Assembly (NCBI GenBank): GCA_963526495.1 | Contig: CAURNT010000001.1 | Span: 56,407-120,406 of the forward strand | Reading direction: 5' to 3' | Source of the DNA: CAURNT01 sp963526495 | Lineage (GTDB): Bacteria; Fusobacteriota; Fusobacteriia; Fusobacteriales; Leptotrichiaceae | Length of the DNA: 64,000 nucleotides | Part shown: positions 61,099 to 64,000 of the stretch, piece after piece | Layout of the letters: each line of letters starts with the position of its first letter | Position numbering within the stretch: the stretch's first letter is position 1 | Notes under the pieces: generated by a model | Databases searched by the model: none | Seen by the model: only the letters and a program-made list of their open reading frames with translations | Told to the model about the DNA's origin: nothing | Program-made: the position numbers and the translations under genes

Positions 61099-62613
61099 TT
61101 ATTTATTATCTAATAAATTATTATATTTCAAATATTCTAATGCTACCTCTTTTGCACTTTTACCTTCTACTTCAACTAAATAATTCATTTTTATCATTTC
61201 TTTTGTATCAATTTTATCACTTAATTTATTTAAACTTTTAACAATTTCTGGATATTTTTTTACAATTTCTTCTCTTATTAAAGGCGCTGCTTGATAAGGA
61301 GGAAATAGATGCTTATCATCCTCAAGTAAAACTAAATCATTTGTAATTATTTTACTATCTGTAGAATATACATCTATTACATTAACATCACCATTTTTAA
61401 TAGCGTCATATCTTAAACTTGGTTCCATAGTCTTAACATTTAAATTTAAATTATATATTTTTTTTAATCCAATATTTCCATCTTCTCTATCATTAAATTC
61501 TAAAGTAAATCCTGCAACCAATTTATTTTCTATTTTCTTTAAATCTGTAATATTTTTAAGATTATATTTCTTTGCAAAATCTTTCTTCACAGCTAAAGCA
61601 TAAGTATTTTGATATTTATTATGTTCTAAATATACTAATTTATCTTGCTTATATATCATATCTTTTACAACTTTATAAACATCATCTGCATCATTTGATG
61701 TCTTAGGAGTTTCTTTTAATAAACTTGTTAATATTGTCCCTGTAAATTCTGGATATATATCTATACTACCATTTTTTAATGCTTCATAAAGAAATGTTGT
61801 TTTACCAAAATTTTCTTTAATTTCTACTCTAACATCACTTTCATTTTCTATCAAAATTTTATACATATTTATTAATATTTCAGGTTCTGCCCCAAGCTTA
61901 CCTGCTATTACTATTTCATTGTTACCTACATAGTTATTAGGAATAAAACTTAATCCAACCAATCCTGTTACTATTAAGAAAATTGTAAATATAACTTTAG
62001 GTTTTTTATTTTCTAACTTTTTAATTAAATAACCAAAAATTATAGCTATTAATGCTGAAGATATAGCTCCTATTAAAATTAATCCTGTATTATTTCTATC
62101 TATACCTAAAAGTATAAAACTACCAAGACCTCCAGCTCCAACTATAGCAGCAAGAATTGCAGTACCTATTATCATTATACTTGATGTTCTTATACCAGAC
62201 ATAATTACAGGTAAAGCTAGTGCAAATTCAAATTTTTTCAATTTTTCAAATTTAGACATTCCAAAAGCTTCTGCAGCTTCTTCTAATATGGGATCTATAG
62301 AATTTAGACCTGTAATTACGCTTTGTAAAATTGGAAAAATTCCATAAATCACTAATGCAAATACAGCCGGTATAACCCCTATTCCCATAAAAGGTATAAA
62401 AATACCTAGTAAAGCTAGAGAAGGTATCGTTTGGAATACTCCAGTAATTTGAAGTAAAATTTCACTTGCTTTTTTATACCTATATATCAATACACCTATA
62501 CTAAATGATATTATTATTGCTAGAAGTAATGATATTAATGAAATTTGAAAATGTTCAATTAACGCCTTTAATAATTCAAATCTTTTTTCTATAAACACAT
62601 TAAATATACTCAT
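61099..62613 (-). CDS. Osmolyte ABC transporter permease fused to substrate-binding domain (OpuC type)
   Basis: 504-aa fusion. Residues 1-215 form the permease domain of the ProW/OpuCB type (SIGVLIYRYKKASEILLQITGVFQTIPSLALLGI, FGMSKFEKLKKFEFALALPVIMSGIR). Residues 230-504 form an OpuCC/ProX-type binding domain (NEIVIAGKLGAEPEILINMY, DIYPEFTGTILTSLL, LIREEIVKKYPEIVKSLNKL). Tethering the binding protein to the permease fits betaine/choline/carnitine uptake systems. It overlaps the ATPase gene by 4 bases. Substrate probably a quaternary ammonium osmolyte; the exact one is not determinable. Confidence 0.93.
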   Translation of the reverse strand: MSIFNVFIEKRFELLKALIEHFQISLISLLLAIIISFSIGVLIYRYKKASEILLQITGVFQTIPSLALLGIFIPFMGIGVIPAVFALVIYGIFPILQSVITGLNSIDPILEEAAEAFGMSKFEKLKKFEFALALPVIMSGIRTSSIMIIGTAILAAIVGAGGLGSFILLGIDRNNTGLILIGAISSALIAIIFGYLIKKLENKKPKVIFTIFLIVTGLVGLSFIPNNYVGNNEIVIAGKLGAEPEILINMYKILIENESDVRVEIKENFGKTTFLYEALKNGSIDIYPEFTGTILTSLLKETPKTSNDADDVYKVVKDMIYKQDKLVYLEHNKYQNTYALAVKKDFAKKYNLKNITDLKKIENKLVAGFTLEFNDREDGNIGLKKIYNLNLNVKTMEPSLRYDAIKNGDVNVIDVYSTDSKIITNDLVLLEDDKHLFPPYQAAPLIREEIVKKYPEIVKSLNKLSDKIDTKEMIKMNYLVEVEGKSAKEVALEYLKYNNLLDNK

Positions 62614-63344
62614 TTTTCTACCACCTTAGTATTAATAAATTCTTTAACAAAATCATTAATAGGTTTCTTTATTATTTCTTCCGGTTTATCAATTTGAACT
62701 ATTTCACCATTTTTCATTATACATATTCTATCACCTAATTTAATAGCTTCTTGAATATCATGTGTTACAAATACTATTGTTATACCAAATTCTTTATGTA
62801 TATCTTTAATTAAATCTTGAAGTTGTACTCTACTTATAGGATCTAGGGCTGAAAACGGTTCATCCATTAATAATACTTTAGGATTTGCAATTATAGCTCT
62901 TAGTATACCTATTCTTTGACGTTCTCCTCCAGATAATTCTCTTGGATATCTATACATATATTCTTCTGGATTTAATCCAACTTTTTGTAATAAAAATTTA
63001 CTTTTATCTTTTATTTCTTTTTTATTCATATTTTTCATTTCAGGAATAATTGAAATATTTTCAAATACAGTAAGATTAGGAAAAAGAGCTATTTCTTGTA
63101 ATACATAACCTATTCCTAGCCTTAATTCACGTAAATTATATTCCTTTAATTTCACTCCATTAAAATATATATCACCATCCGTTTGTTCTATTAATCTATT
63201 AATTAATTTTAACGTTGTAGTTTTACCACTACCACTTGGACCAATTAAAACAAATAATTCGCCTTTATTTATTTTAAAATTTAAATCATTTAAAATATTA
63301 CCATTTATTTTACAACATAATGATACATTTTTATACTCTATCAT
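62610..63344 (-). CDS. Osmolyte ABC transporter ATP-binding protein (OpuCA type)
   Basis: 244-aa ATPase. Walker A GPSGSGKTTT, Q loop YVLQEIALFPN, signature LSGGERQRIGILRAI, Walker B VLLMDEPFSALDP and switch FVTHDIQEA. The IGYVLQEIALFPNLTV segment is characteristic of the OpuCA/ProV group. It lacks the C-terminal CBS pair found in many OpuCA proteins, so osmotic gating through CBS domains is not expected. First gene of a two-gene operon, promoter at 63378-63407. Confidence 0.93.
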   Translation of the reverse strand: MIEYKNVSLCCKINGNILNDLNFKINKGELFVLIGPSGSGKTTTLKLINRLIEQTDGDIYFNGVKLKEYNLRELRLGIGYVLQEIALFPNLTVFENISIIPEMKNMNKKEIKDKSKFLLQKVGLNPEEYMYRYPRELSGGERQRIGILRAIIANPKVLLMDEPFSALDPISRVQLQDLIKDIHKEFGITIVFVTHDIQEAIKLGDRICIMKNGEIVQIDKPEEIIKKPINDFVKEFINTKVVEK

Positions 63345-63377
63345 AAATATATTTTCTCCTTTTTGGATTTTATTTAA

Positions 63378-63407
63378 ATTATATATCCTTTAATAAGACT
63401 TTGTCAA
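63378..63407 (-). promoter_or_regulatory. Promoter of the osmolyte transporter operon
   Basis: Minus strand TTGACA (63402-63407), 18-base spacer, TATAAT (63378-63383), 33 bases before the ATPase start. Confidence 0.75.
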
Positions 63408-63430
63408 CTTTGTGGGAATTATAATAAAAA

Positions 63431-63453
63431 TGTACCAACAAAATGTTGGTACA
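63431..63453 (-). terminator. Terminator of the repeat-protein gene
   Basis: TGTACCAAC (63431-63439) and GTTGGTACA (63445-63453), a 9-bp stem with a 5-base loop, followed in the minus direction by TTTTTATT. Confidence 0.88.
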
Positions 63454-63497
63454 TATTCTTAGATAAAAATTTCATCACAAATTAAAGTTTAAATAAT

Positions 63498-64000
63498 TTA
63501 TTTACTATCAATTTCATTATCTACTAAAATTTCTTCTCCATTTTCTAAAGAAATTTTAATCTCTTTTAAAATATTTTTATTTAATTTAATTTTATTTGTT
63601 AAAAGTGTTAAATGTAAATCTGATATTTTATTATTAATTTTATTAAACACAGTATTTTTTAATACCATTTCACCATTTGAAATTCCTATCACTTCAGCTT
63701 TAGTTACTCCATCTTTGTTATTTGCTGCAAATTCTCCATTACCTGTAAATGTTAGATTTCCATTTACATGTTCTGTTTCTCCTTTTATTACTACTTTTCC
63801 ATTTGCATTCGCATTTACATCTGATGTTGTTTCTTTTCCTTTTCCTCCTGCTACATTTAAGTTTCCATTTAATGTTACATTTCCTGCTACATTTTCTGTT
63901 TCTCCCTTAATTGTTACAGTTCCATTTGCATTTCCTGTTCCTTCTGCTTTAGTTACTCCATCTTTGTTATTTGCTGCAAATTCTCCATTACCTGTAAATG
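63498..64000 (-). CDS. 3' end of a protein with 83-residue tandem repeats (runs off right edge)
   Basis: The minus-strand frame is open from the right edge to a stop at 63498, at least 167 codons. The upstream part is made of Gly/Asn/Thr/Val strands, e.g. GNVTLNGNLNVAGGKGK and IKGETENVAG, and repeats with a period of 249 bases: 63697-63751 and 63946-64000 are identical over 55 bases. The motif GEFAANNKDGVTKAE ends each unit. The last 64 residues (ISNGEMVLKNTVFNKINN to EIDSK) are not repetitive and do not form a barrel. It looks like the C-terminus of a beta-helical surface protein, but no secretion or anchoring domain is seen here. Confidence 0.85.
   Translation of the reverse strand, partial: FTGNGEFAANNKDGVTKAEGTGNANGTVTIKGETENVAGNVTLNGNLNVAGGKGKETTSDVNANANGKVVIKGETEHVNGNLTFTGNGEFAANNKDGVTKAEVIGISNGEMVLKNTVFNKINNKISDLHLTLLTNKIKLNKNILKEIKISLENGEEILVDNEIDSK
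63697..64000 (-). repeat. 249-bp tandem repeat inside the partial gene
   Basis: Unit length 249 bp (83 codons). The 55 bases 63697-63751 recur exactly at 63946-64000, and shorter related blocks recur within the unit (IKGETEHVNGN versus IKGETENVAGN). The second copy is cut by the window edge. Confidence 0.85.

Noticed and set aside
63697..64000. CRISPR-like array at the right edge
   Set aside because: The repeats are 249 bp, in frame and coding, without spacers.
1..64000. tRNA, rRNA, insertion sequence, prophage or replication origin
   Set aside because: No cloverleaf, rRNA segment, transposase, integrase or DnaA-box cluster was recognised by eye; a small tRNA could still be missed without a search.

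Overview
This window comes from a very AT-rich, two-membraned bacterium with a Firmicutes-like housekeeping set. It has lipidated autotransporters and other outer-membrane beta-barrels. It also has Liv, OpuC and PTS transporters, a meso-diaminopimelate pathway, and compact operons with short gene overlaps. This points to Fusobacteriota, most likely Leptotrichiaceae (Streptobacillus/Sneathia/Leptotrichia). The assignment is inferred from gene content and base composition only. No rRNA, tRNA, CRISPR array, IS element or prophage was recognised.

Left part (1-16.5 kb, almost all minus strand): a ribosome/RNA operon runs yhbY, divergent PAP2, tlyA, ctp protease, rsmI, rbgA, then a DEAD-box helicase cut by the left edge. 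After it come rpsO with its own promoter and terminator, a complete branched-chain amino-acid ABC transporter (livK-livH-livM-livG-livF) with a hairpin between livK and livH, an hpt-rsmA-DUF4911-khpA operon, and a nucleoside salvage operon (pdp-deoC-deoD-cdd).

Middle (16.5-38.6 kb): the lysine/diaminopimelate genes lie in three nearby units. These are lysC-lipoprotein-dapA-dapF-asd, then (MATE-SDR-)dapB, and dapH-TPR-queH-two flavoproteins. With dapH the pathway is of the acetylase type. Several small orphan genes lie between them. A ykkC-family riboswitch with an overlapping terminator precedes a purine permease. Then come a PepO-type metallopeptidase, rpmF, and a pseudouridine breakdown operon (psuK-psuG plus a small membrane protein).

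Right part (38.6-64 kb): this is the accessory, surface-oriented region. It holds two lipidated subtilisin-like autotransporters of NalP-like design. One (1071 aa) has a damaged catalytic triad. The other (1720 aa) has an intact-looking triad and sits between two outer-membrane proteins in a tight three-gene cassette. Between the two are a queuosine-precursor transporter with a possible preQ1-type leader, a Xaa-Pro peptidase, a J-domain membrane protein beside a patatin, a very small exported protein, a MORN/YwqK-like protein with a 5'-truncated gene in front of it, and a glucose-type PTS EIICB whose EIIA lies 16 kb away. The end of the window carries ppaC, a DgkA-PAP2 fusion, ybeY, an OpuC-type osmolyte transporter and the 3' end of a repeat protein with 83-residue tandem repeats.

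The strongest candidates for something new are the lipidated protease/OMP cassette, its triad-damaged paralogue, and the near-identical promoter region shared by the PTS EIIA gene and the truncated gene beside the PTS EIICB gene.
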